Shown piece after piece: positions 1 to 6,094 of a stretch of DNA of 6,094 nt. Numbering within the stretch: the first letter of the stretch is position 1; each line of letters opens with the position of its first letter. The notes beneath the pieces are model-generated. The model did not search any database. It saw only the letters and a list, made by a program, of their open reading frames with translations, and was not told the origin of the DNA. The position numbers and the translations under genes were made by a program. The DNA comes from Acidobacteriaceae bacterium (GTDB lineage Bacteria; Acidobacteriota; Terriglobia; Terriglobales; Acidobacteriaceae), in assembly GCA_003165095.1 (NCBI GenBank), contig PLSH01000326.1, positions 10,318 through 16,411 of the forward strand, in the 5' to 3' direction.

Positions 1-230
1 AATTCGGCTCCGGTTCCGCGCAAGAGGCTCATTCTGGAGAGCAGGCGGTCAACATAAGCATGAGCGGCTCGTTCTTATCTGTGAGCGGCCAGATCATGGT
101 TGGGATCAAGGTGGAGGAGACCGCGACCGGGCGCGTACTGGAAACCATTACGCTGAGGAAAAAGCAAGAAGAGTTACTTGATCTGATTGAGATTCTGGGC
201 CAACGAATTCGAACCGTGCTCGATATCTGA
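1..230 (+). CDS. C-terminal fragment of an unidentified protein, possibly with a TolB/FlgO-like end
   Basis: An open frame enters from the left edge (first full codon at base 3) and stops at TGA 228-230, giving 75 visible residues; the start lies outside. I do not recognise the protein with confidence. The visible part starts with a Gly/Ser-rich stretch, then has alternating hydrophobic strands (SFLSVSGQIMVGIKVEETA), a turn with ATGRVLE, and an amphipathic helix rich in Leu, Ile and charged residues (KKQEELLDLIEILGQRIRTVL). Strand, 'ATG-VL' turn and closing helix recall the end of TolB-like/FlgO/CsgG-like domains, which in some bacteria sit behind Ser/Thr kinases or adenylate cyclase regulators; this is inference from pattern only. 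The same-strand frame with stop near 181 is Arg-rich and the opposite strand reading is Ser-rich, so this frame is the best coding choice. It ends 49 bases before the TolC-like gene and could share its transcript. Confidence 0.6.
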   Translation, partial: FGSGSAQEAHSGEQAVNISMSGSFLSVSGQIMVGIKVEETATGRVLETITLRKKQEELLDLIEILGQRIRTVLDI

Positions 231-279
231 CGAGGGACGCAACGCTCCGGCTTGGAGAGCCGTTCGTCCAGGATGCTGA
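231..279 (+). other. Short intergenic gap before the TolC-like gene
   Basis: These 49 bases are the only non-coding stretch of note in the window. It contains a 5-base GC-rich inverted repeat (CGGCT 248-252 and AGCCG 258-262, loop of 5) without a following T run, so it is not a convincing terminator. I see no clear -10/-35 pair. The Shine-Dalgarno sequence of the next gene is at its right end. The short length fits either an operon-internal spacer or a promoter located inside the upstream gene. Confidence 0.5.
270..273 (+). promoter_or_regulatory. Ribosome binding site of the TolC-like gene (AGGA)
   Basis: AGGA lies 6 bases before the ATG at 280, a normal spacing. The in-frame ATG at 298 is preceded by a GGGG at 282-285, which is about 12 bases away and a poorer fit. 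This site therefore supports 280 as the start. Confidence 0.6.
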
Positions 280-1899
280 ATGGGGTGCACAAGTCTTATG
301 AGAGACCAGGGAAACAGGTGGGGCGTCCCCTGTGCGGTGCTTGCGGTTATGGCGGCGGGATGCACTGCGGCAGGGCAAACTCAGGCGCCTCTCACGCTGG
401 CAGATGCGCTCCAGACCACGCTCGAACGGCATCCGCAGTTGGGCATTCAAGAACAGCAGGTGATCTCTCAGCGAGGCGCGTTGCAGCAGGCTTCCGGCCA
501 ATTCGATCTCCTGCTCTCCGGGGACGCATTGCAGGGACACACTTTTCGTGCGCTTACCGGATTTGAAGAGTTTCAGTACAGCCAATACGACAATTTCAAT
601 TTCAATTCGGCAACGACCAACACCAGCCAGATAGACTTCGCAGGCACGAAGGAATTCCGCAACGGAATTATTGTCAATCCCAGCATCACGGATTCGCGCG
701 TCACCGACAATCTGACCAATCGGCAGGGCATCAATGCGGGCAAAATCCAGGTCGCGGCAACCCTGCCACTGCTGCGCGGACGCGGGAGCACGGTGGTGGA
801 CGCACAGGAGGCAGCATCGGCCAAACAACTGAAGGCCGCCCAGTTCGAGGTGAATGAAACCATCTCCGGCCTGCTTGCAACTGTGGCGTCAAGCTACTGG
901 ACTGCGGTTGCGGCGGGGAAGCAACTTGAAGTATTGCGCGAGTCGGAATCGAGCGCCAAGGCGCTGACTGAAAGCGTCCGGTCGCTGATTGAGGCAGACC
1001 GCATTCCACGAACCGACATCAATGAGGCCGAAGCAAACCTGGCGGTTCGAGAGTCCAATCGCCTGGTCGGTGAGCAGCGGCTCGTGGAGGCGCGGCAGCA
1101 ACTGGCGATCGATATGGGCCTGGATGCAACAGAAATGTCAGCGCTTCCCGAAATCTCAGCCGGTTTTCCCGAAGAGGTCGCGCCGGAGGATATTCCGACG
1201 GACTCCAAATCCATCGGGCTTTATATTCAGCTTGCGCTTGAACGCAAGCCGGAGCTGCAGGCATTGAAGCAGCGTGAGGAGGCATCGCAGCGCATAGCCG
1301 GCGCCTCCCGCGATGCACTGCGTCCGGATCTGAGCGTGAAGGTCGCCACCGGGGTGACTGGGCTGTACGAGGGAACGCGCATCGATCAGTACGTTACTGC
1401 GCCGGTCCACGCCATTCGCGGCGAGGACATCACGGCAGGCATCACTTACCGGTTTGCGCCAGGCCGGGATGCGGCCGCAGGCGCCCTGGAGCAGGCGAAT
1501 GCGGCGGCACGGCAGACCGATTTGCAATACCAGGACCTGGCGCGAAGGACTGCGGCGGCAGTCGCGCCAGCGCTTTTGGGATTTCGCAGCCAGGCCCTGC
1601 AACTGCGGCGCATGCGCGAGGCAGTGCAACTCTATCGCAACTCGGTTGACGCGGAGCACGAGAAGCTGCGCATGGGGGCGGGAAACGTGATGAATACCAT
1701 CAGTGTTGAAGACCGCCTGACGGGATCGCTTGCAAGCGAAGTCCAGGCTCAACTTGGGTATTTGCAGGCATTGGTGCGCCTGCGGGTGGCAACCAGCACC
1801 ATTGTGGCTCCAGATCAGCAGACTGGGTTTGTGGATGCGGACCTCTTCACTACGCCGCCATCCCTTCCGGCCGAAGCGAAGGCAGGCGCATCACAATGA
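280..1899 (+). CDS. TolC-family outer-membrane efflux protein, probable lipoprotein, of an NHLM-type export system
   Basis: 539 residues, somewhat longer than many TolC/OprM-type proteins. It is expected to form the trimeric outer-membrane channel with a periplasmic helical barrel through which the peptide cargo leaves the cell. A hydrophobic N-terminal segment (about residues 16-27, VPCAVLAVMAAG) precedes Cys28 in AAGC, a plausible but imperfect lipobox (Ala rather than Leu at -3). The mature part shows the two-repeat outer-membrane efflux layout: repeat one opens with LTLADALQTTLERHPQL (38-54). Repeat two opens around ALERKPELQALKQREEA (319-335) and has RPDLSVKVATGVTGLY (348-363) as a strand region. 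Long Ala/Glu/Gln/Arg-rich helices lie at about 175-275 and 397-505, and EKLRMGAGNVMNTISVEDRL (461-480) is the typical late-helix motif. An Asn/Thr-rich segment (about 96-150) probably forms barrel strands and an external loop. The stop overlaps the adaptor start by 4 bases. The family call is firm; acylation and the exact start (280 or 298) are less sure. Confidence 0.9.
   Translation: MGCTSLMRDQGNRWGVPCAVLAVMAAGCTAAGQTQAPLTLADALQTTLERHPQLGIQEQQVISQRGALQQASGQFDLLLSGDALQGHTFRALTGFEEFQYSQYDNFNFNSATTNTSQIDFAGTKEFRNGIIVNPSITDSRVTDNLTNRQGINAGKIQVAATLPLLRGRGSTVVDAQEAASAKQLKAAQFEVNETISGLLATVASSYWTAVAAGKQLEVLRESESSAKALTESVRSLIEADRIPRTDINEAEANLAVRESNRLVGEQRLVEARQQLAIDMGLDATEMSALPEISAGFPEEVAPEDIPTDSKSIGLYIQLALERKPELQALKQREEASQRIAGASRDALRPDLSVKVATGVTGLYEGTRIDQYVTAPVHAIRGEDITAGITYRFAPGRDAAAGALEQANAAARQTDLQYQDLARRTAAAVAPALLGFRSQALQLRRMREAVQLYRNSVDAEHEKLRMGAGNVMNTISVEDRLTGSLASEVQAQLGYLQALVRLRVATSTIVAPDQQTGFVDADLFTTPPSLPAEAKAGASQ
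1896..1899 (+). promoter_or_regulatory. ATGA start/stop overlap coupling the TolC-like and adaptor genes
   Basis: The adaptor ATG (1896-1898) overlaps the TGA (1897-1899) of the preceding gene. A purine-rich stretch, GGCAGG at 1881-1886, lies 9 bases upstream and can serve as ribosome binding site. The arrangement suggests coupled translation on a single mRNA. Confidence 0.7.
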
Positions 1900-3149
1900 A
1901 CAACGAACTGTTTCGCAAAGTGGCGCTGGACAAGCTCTCATCTCCCGAGCAACTGGACCAGACGATGCGAGTTGCCGGTCCCCTTTACTGGACGTCGCTG
2001 CTGGCGATCCTGGTGGCATTGACCGCGGCAGGCGTTTGGTCACTGACTGGCAGCATTCCAACCAAGTCGATCGGAGAAGGCACGATCATACGGCCTGGAG
2101 GGGTCTACAACATCTCTTCCAGCGGAACCGGACTGGTGAAGGACTTCAAGGTGAGGGTTGGGGATCACGTCAGTGTCAACCAGGTGGTCGCAGAGATTGA
2201 TCAGCCCTTATCGAACGACGACATTGCCGCCGCCGAGCAGCATCTGGAGGAACTCCGCCGCCAGGAAGCGGACGCCGTATCGTTGCGCGAGGACGACGCC
2301 AAGCTGCAGTTGAAAAGCCTGAGCGTGCAGCGCGAGAACGCGAAGACCGAGATCGCCGCGCAAGAAAAAATGGAGAGGATCGCCGCGGACGAAGTTACCG
2401 TGAATGAACAACTATTCAATAAAGGACTCATCACCCGGCAGCCTTTGGTGGATGCGCAGCAGCGCCAGGTCGCGCTCCGTGCGGCCATTGGGCGCCTGCA
2501 GGCGGAGATCACCCAGGTGGACGCGCAGATGTTTCAGTCCACGTGGCAACCCGGCGAGGTCAAGAAGCAGCGGCAACTGGAAGTGAACGATCAGGAAGCG
2601 CGCCTGCAATCGATGCGCAACCAGTTCCAGCGAACGTCCAACGTGGTGGCGCCGATCAGCGGCGAAGTCGTGGAAGAGAAAATCTACACCGGATCGATGA
2701 TTACCGCCGGGACGCCCGTGATCAGCGTGCAGCCGGATGACGGCCAGGTCCTCGCCGTGATCTATGTTCCGTCGATTCTGGTGAAGGATGTGAAGGCGGG
2801 AATGGAAGCTGAAATCTCCCCGTCGACCGCAAAGCGCGAGGAGTTCGGGTTTATTCGCGGCAAGGTCACGTTCGTGGCCCACTATCCGGCAACCAACGCC
2901 GGGATGATGACCCTGCTTGAAAACGACGCCCTCGTGGCATCGTTGAGCGCACGCGGCACAGTGACGGAGGTTGATGTCGCGATGGACCGGTCGACGGATA
3001 CGCCGTCGGGTTTCCGGTGGTCGAGTTCGCGCGGTCCGGAGACGCAGGTCACGCCGGGCACGTTGTGCTCGGCACAGATCGTTACACGTACTCAAAAGCC
3101 GATTACGCTGGTGTTCCCGTTCCTCAAAAAGCTGATGGGAGTGCAATAG
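1896..3149 (+). CDS. NHLM-type HlyD-family secretion protein (periplasmic adaptor)
   Basis: 417 residues. This is the membrane-fusion subunit that links the inner-membrane ABC transporter to the outer-membrane channel. The N-terminus FRKVALDKLSSPEQLDQTM (6-24) matches the conserved opening I know for NHLM bacteriocin-system secretion proteins (TIGR03794 type). One membrane helix follows at about 30-51 (LYWTSLLAILVALTAAGVWSL). The first half of the lipoyl-like (barrel-sandwich) domain is at about 66-104 (GLVKDFKVRVGDHVSVNQVVAEIDQP). A long charged coiled-coil hairpin spans about 105-247 with its turn near the FNKGLITRQPL segment (174-184). The second lipoyl half is NVVAPISGEVVEEKIYTG (249-266), followed by beta-barrel strands. 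The C-terminal part has PSGFRWSSSRGP (370-381), another feature I associate with this subfamily, and ends in a basic hydrophobic tail. The stop is 1 base before the ABC transporter start. No truncation is seen. Confidence 0.93.
   Translation: MNNELFRKVALDKLSSPEQLDQTMRVAGPLYWTSLLAILVALTAAGVWSLTGSIPTKSIGEGTIIRPGGVYNISSSGTGLVKDFKVRVGDHVSVNQVVAEIDQPLSNDDIAAAEQHLEELRRQEADAVSLREDDAKLQLKSLSVQRENAKTEIAAQEKMERIAADEVTVNEQLFNKGLITRQPLVDAQQRQVALRAAIGRLQAEITQVDAQMFQSTWQPGEVKKQRQLEVNDQEARLQSMRNQFQRTSNVVAPISGEVVEEKIYTGSMITAGTPVISVQPDDGQVLAVIYVPSILVKDVKAGMEAEISPSTAKREEFGFIRGKVTFVAHYPATNAGMMTLLENDALVASLSARGTVTEVDVAMDRSTDTPSGFRWSSSRGPETQVTPGTLCSAQIVTRTQKPITLVFPFLKKLMGVQ
3137..3141 (+). promoter_or_regulatory. 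Ribosome binding site of the peptidase/ABC transporter gene (GGGAG)
   Basis: GGGAG lies inside the end of the adaptor gene, 9 bases before ATG 3151. The adaptor stop TAG (3147-3149) and the start are separated by one base, so initiation is probably coupled to termination. Confidence 0.5.
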
Positions 3150-3150
3150 G

Positions 3151-5322
3151 ATGGAGCCGGGCAAGCCGAGTTATCGCCGTGTCCGCACGCCGTCGATCCT
3201 GCAGATGGAAGCAGTGGAGTGCGGCGCCGCGGCCCTTTCCATGGTGCTCGGGTACTTCGGACGCCACGTCCCGTTGGAGCGGCTTCGCGTGGATTGCGGC
3301 GTATCCCGCGACGGCAGCAAAGCCAGCAACATGCTCAAGGCCGCGCGGACCCACGGCCTCAACTGCGCAGGGTGGCGCAAAGAGCCTGCCGCTCTGCTGA
3401 CGCTCAAGCCGCCGTTCATCGTCTTCTGGAACATGAATCATTTCCTCACGGTGGAGGGATTCAAGGGCGGTTATGTATTTTTGAACGATCCCGCATCGGG
3501 ACGTCGCAAGGTGGCGTGGGAGGAATTCGATCTTTCATTTTCGGGCATTGTGCTGACCTTTGAGAAAGGTCCCGGCTTCATGCCAGGCGGTACTCGGCCC
3601 AACGTGTGGAAGGCGCTGCTTGCGCGTTTGCCGGGCAGCCGGATGTCGTTGTTGTTTCTGTTCCTGGCCAGTCTGGCATTAGTGGTTCCGGGACTTCTGA
3701 ATCCGGTTTATACGCGCGTATTTCTTGACAGCATTTTGATTGGCGGCCTGAGCGACTGGCTCCTGCCCCTGCTCGAAATCATGGCGTTGACCGCGCTGCT
3801 GATGGCTGCGCTGACGTGGATGCAGTCTTACATTCTGCAGCGCCTGGCAATGAAACTGTCGATTTCCGGGTCGGCGAAGTTCTTCTGGCATTTGCTCCGC
3901 CTTCCCATGGAGTTCTACGCGCAGCGCTTTGGCGGAGAGATTGGCTCGCGCGTGGCGCTGAACGACTCGCTGGCTTCGATCATTGCGGGCCAACTGACCG
4001 CCAGCGTGCTCAGTGCGATGCTCGCAGTGTTCTATGCAGTCGTGTTGGTCAAATTCGACATGGTGCTGACCGCCTTCGGCGTCTTCATGGTGATCGTGGA
4101 CCTGGTGGCGCTGCAACTGGTGACCCGGCTCCGTGTGGAAGAAAACCAGAAGCTGTTGCAGTTTCAGGGTAAGGTGATGAGCACGTCCATGGTGGGTTTG
4201 CAGAGCATTGAGACCATCAAGTCCAACGCCGGCGAATCCGATTTCTTTTCCAAATGGGCGGGACATCACGCCAAACTGCTGAATGCCCAACAAGACCTTG
4301 CCCGCTCTTCGATGTTCGTGTCGGCGATACCCGCGGTTCTGAATCAGCTCAACGGTGCCATCATGATCTGCCTGGGTGGAATCCGCGTCATGGATGGCAT
4401 TTTGACCATGGGATCTCTGGTTTCGTTTCAGGCTCTGATGGCATCGTTTACCGGTCCGGTGACCTCGCTGCTGTCAATGAGCGGTCAGATTCAAGAGCTG
4501 AAGGGCACCGTCACGCGGCTTGATGACGTGCTGCGAAATCCGGTCGACCCGCAACTGACCAGGACCCCTGCTCCGATTCCGCGGTTCGAGAATCGGTCGC
4601 GGCTGGATGGATACGTGGAACTGCGCAACATCACGTTTGGCTACAGCCGGCTGGAGGAACCCCTGATCCGGGACCTCAACCTGACGCTGCGGCCGGGCCA
4701 GCGAGTGGCCATCATCGGCGGTTCGGGCAGCGGGAAATCGACCGTTGCGCGACTTATTTGCGGGCTCTTTGAACCCTGGGAGGGCGAGGTGCTCTTCGAC
4801 GGTGTTCCGCGCAAGGATCTGCCTCGCCGCCTCATCAACGATTCCGTCGCGCTGGTCGATCAGGAGATCGTTCTGTTTGAAGGCACATTGCGCGACAACA
4901 TAACCATGTGGGATTCAACGGTGCCGGATGCAACCGTGCTGCAGGCCGCCAAGGACGCGGAGATTCATGAGACGATCGCCGGAGTAAAGGGCGGTTACGA
5001 GTACAAGGTGGAAGAAGGTGGTCGGAACTTCAGCGGCGGACAGCGCCAGCGGATTGAAATCGCTCGCTCCCTGTGCGGAAATCCACGCGTCCTGGTGCTC
5101 GATGAAGCGACCAGCGCGCTCGATCCGCTGACTGAACTGGAAGTGGGAGAGAGCATTCGCCGCCGCGGCTGCACCTGCATCATCATTGCCCACCGGCTGA
5201 GTACAATCCGCGATTGCGACGAGATCATCGTACTGGAGCGGGGGAAGATTGTTCAGCGAGGAACGCACGCCTCGATGATGGCCACGGTTGGACCCTACAG
5301 CCGCCTGATCGTGACAACATGA
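3151..5322 (+). CDS. NHLM-type peptidase-containing ABC transporter (C39 peptidase, membrane and ATPase domains)
   Basis: 723 residues, full length for the class. It should cleave a Gly-Gly-type leader from a precursor peptide and pump the core out using ATP. Residues 10-135 are a C39 peptidase: Cys24 in VECGAAAL, His97 in NMNHFLTVEGF and Asp113 in LNDPASG form the expected Cys-His-Asp set. The linker GPGFMPGGTRP (140-150) is typical of the NHLM ABC1 (TIGR03796) type. About six membrane helices follow: roughly 166-186, 203-223, 276-300, 303-325, 388-410 and 415-440. The ATPase domain has Walker A GGSGSGKST (523-531), Q-loop Gln571, signature FSGGQ (627-631), Walker B RVLVLDE (646-652), D-loop SALD (655-658) and switch His681. 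All key residues are present, so the protein looks active. It sits directly behind the adaptor and overlaps the second ABC gene. The alternative, a generic bacteriocin or haemolysin exporter, is less likely because of the paired second ABC gene and the adaptor type. Confidence 0.95.
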   Translation: MEPGKPSYRRVRTPSILQMEAVECGAAALSMVLGYFGRHVPLERLRVDCGVSRDGSKASNMLKAARTHGLNCAGWRKEPAALLTLKPPFIVFWNMNHFLTVEGFKGGYVFLNDPASGRRKVAWEEFDLSFSGIVLTFEKGPGFMPGGTRPNVWKALLARLPGSRMSLLFLFLASLALVVPGLLNPVYTRVFLDSILIGGLSDWLLPLLEIMALTALLMAALTWMQSYILQRLAMKLSISGSAKFFWHLLRLPMEFYAQRFGGEIGSRVALNDSLASIIAGQLTASVLSAMLAVFYAVVLVKFDMVLTAFGVFMVIVDLVALQLVTRLRVEENQKLLQFQGKVMSTSMVGLQSIETIKSNAGESDFFSKWAGHHAKLLNAQQDLARSSMFVSAIPAVLNQLNGAIMICLGGIRVMDGILTMGSLVSFQALMASFTGPVTSLLSMSGQIQELKGTVTRLDDVLRNPVDPQLTRTPAPIPRFENRSRLDGYVELRNITFGYSRLEEPLIRDLNLTLRPGQRVAIIGGSGSGKSTVARLICGLFEPWEGEVLFDGVPRKDLPRRLINDSVALVDQEIVLFEGTLRDNITMWDSTVPDATVLQAAKDAEIHETIAGVKGGYEYKVEEGGRNFSGGQRQRIEIARSLCGNPRVLVLDEATSALDPLTELEVGESIRRRGCTCIIIAHRLSTIRDCDEIIVLERGKIVQRGTHASMMATVGPYSRLIVTT
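5319..5322 (+). promoter_or_regulatory. ATGA start/stop overlap coupling the two ABC transporter genes
   Basis: ATG 5319-5321 overlaps the TGA 5320-5322, and a second in-frame ATG follows at once at 5322-5324. No good Shine-Dalgarno sequence is visible in the preceding 20 bases, so translation of the second ABC gene probably depends on ribosomes finishing the first. Which of the two adjacent Met codons is used cannot be decided. Confidence 0.55.
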
Positions 5323-6094
5323 TGAACGAAAAGCAGACCACCGACCGCTTTCTCCTGGTTGACGAATCGAAGACCTGGCTCGTCGAGCAAGGCAACGCCG
5401 ACCTGTTTCTGGTGGATGTGGAGGGCGAGGAACTTATCGGCCCGCTTTTCCATGCGTTGACCGTGGCCGCCGGCGGAGTGGTGCTTGGCACGGGCAGAGC
5501 CGAGTGGCAAGGCCGAACGGTGACCATGGTCTGCCAACCGCGGTCCGGAGCGGTTCTGGAGTCTATGCCCAGGACAGAAGCTGAGGGCGATCCGCTCAAG
5601 CTGTGGATGCGCGAACTCCGCGAAGCCGCTGAGCTCGACGCGAGCACCGCTTTCCACGATCTCAGCGCTCTCCACAAAACCTCGCTTGAGGCGCTTGCCG
5701 ATAAGCGCGAGGCAATCGAACAGACCGAAACTGCGCGGCTGCAACTGAAGGACGACGCACGGTCGGCAACCGTGAATCGCGCGCTTCGCGATCTGGGTTC
5801 CGTTTTGCACATCGGAGAGGACGCGGAAATCGCGGCGCCCGGAACCGGGATGAATGTGCTTGCCGCGTGCCGGATGATTGGCCGTCATCTCGGGGTTGAG
5901 ATGCGCATGCCGAAAGGATTCACTGCATCGGGCAACCCCCTCAACGACGCCGCTGTTTTGGCCCGTGCTTCCTCGGTGCGTTATCGCGACGTGGTTCTGA
6001 AGGGCGCATGGTGGAAACAGGACAACGGTCCGCTGCTTGCCTTTCGTCCTTCGGAAACCGGGAACGCTCCGGCGGTCGCGTTGGCATTGATTCG
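5319..6094 (+). CDS. NHLM-type second ABC transporter subunit, N-terminal part, cut by the right edge
   Basis: 258 codons are visible and the frame is still open at the window end. The family (NHLM ABC2, TIGR03797) normally continues with membrane and ATPase domains, none of which is visible here. Residues about 10-80 look like the small beta-rich N-terminal domain of this family (TWLVEQGNADLFLVDVEGEE, then GPLFHALTVAAGGVVLG), which resembles a cyclic-nucleotide-binding-like fold without an evident ligand motif. A charged helical linker spans about 92-158 (Glu/Ala/Arg-rich, likely coiled coil). A third region at about 160-258 contains NVLAACRMIGRHLGVEM (179-195) and SVRYRDVVLKGAWWKQDNGP (219-238); the 'R-V-L-WW-D-GPLLAF' block is what I recall as the hallmark of this subfamily. 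It probably pairs with the upstream peptidase-containing ABC protein. The subfamily call rests on this motif and on the operon order (adaptor, ABC1, ABC2). Function of the N-terminal domains is unknown. Confidence 0.85.
   Translation, partial: MMNEKQTTDRFLLVDESKTWLVEQGNADLFLVDVEGEELIGPLFHALTVAAGGVVLGTGRAEWQGRTVTMVCQPRSGAVLESMPRTEAEGDPLKLWMRELREAAELDASTAFHDLSALHKTSLEALADKREAIEQTETARLQLKDDARSATVNRALRDLGSVLHIGEDAEIAAPGTGMNVLAACRMIGRHLGVEMRMPKGFTASGNPLNDAAVLARASSVRYRDVVLKGAWWKQDNGPLLAFRPSETGNAPAVALALI

Noticed and set aside
248..262. Inverted repeat CGGCT/AGCCG with a 5-base loop in the gap before the TolC-like gene, as a terminator.
   Set aside because: The stem is only 5 base pairs and no T run follows; such repeats are common by chance in GC-rich DNA.
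252..566. Plus-strand frame of 104 residues overlapping the start of the TolC-like gene, considered as a small precursor peptide.
   Set aside because: The product is Arg/Gly-rich with no leader-like helix and no Gly-Gly cleavage site followed by a core; the overlapping frame is clearly the efflux protein.
148..828. Minus-strand open frame of 226 residues covering the upstream gene end and the start of the TolC-like gene.
   Set aside because: It crosses a gene boundary, has no domain pattern, and lies opposite a well-supported coding frame.
1230..1249. Perfect 7-base inverted repeat GCTTGCG/CGCAAGC with a 6-base loop.
   Set aside because: It lies inside the TolC-like coding region, has no T run, and the codons make sense as ALERK of the second efflux repeat.
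2412..3164. Long open frame on the minus strand (250 residues) opposite the adaptor gene.
   Set aside because: Its product is Arg/His-rich with no recognisable domain, and the opposite strand has a clear HlyD-type protein; it is a shadow of GC-rich coding DNA.
3679..4293. Minus-strand open frame of 204 residues rich in His and Gln.
   Set aside because: The His/Gln-rich composition is what reverse reading of a membrane-helix coding region gives; no independent support.

Overview
The window is a gene-dense stretch of one strand. Almost all of it belongs to a dedicated peptide-export operon of the NHLM type (nitrile-hydratase-leader microcin, a branch of the RiPP and Gly-Gly-leader peptide secretion systems). 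All five recognised genes read on the + strand. By eye the base composition is moderately GC-rich, and codon use looks even across genes. The organism cannot be fixed from the sequence. A Gram-negative (diderm) bacterium is certain in practice, because an outer-membrane factor and a periplasmic adaptor are encoded. An Acidobacteria-like or proteobacterial soil lineage is a low-confidence guess from gene style and composition.

Layout. Bases 1-230 hold the C-terminal 75 codons of an unidentified protein, possibly with a TolB/FlgO-like beta-strand and helix end. A 49-base gap (231-279) carries the ribosome binding site of the next gene. Bases 280-1899 encode a TolC-type outer-membrane efflux protein with a candidate lipoprotein signal. 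Bases 1896-3149 encode the HlyD-family adaptor of the NHLM type. Bases 3151-5322 encode an ABC transporter with an N-terminal C39 peptidase domain (NHLM ABC1 type) and a full set of intact catalytic motifs. From 5319 to the right edge runs the N-terminal part of a second ABC transporter subunit (NHLM ABC2 type), cut off before its membrane and ATPase domains.

How they work together. The C39 domain should cut a Gly-Gly-type leader from a precursor peptide in the cytoplasm. The two ABC subunits, probably as a heterodimer, would drive export through the inner membrane. The adaptor would bridge the periplasm, and the TolC-like protein would provide the outer-membrane exit. The genes are joined by ATGA overlaps or a 1-base gap, which points to one translationally coupled transcript. 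No precursor peptide, cyclodehydratase, LanM or other modifying enzyme lies in this window, so the cargo is unknown and should be sought just outside it. No RNA genes, mobile elements, CRISPR arrays or convincing terminators were seen.
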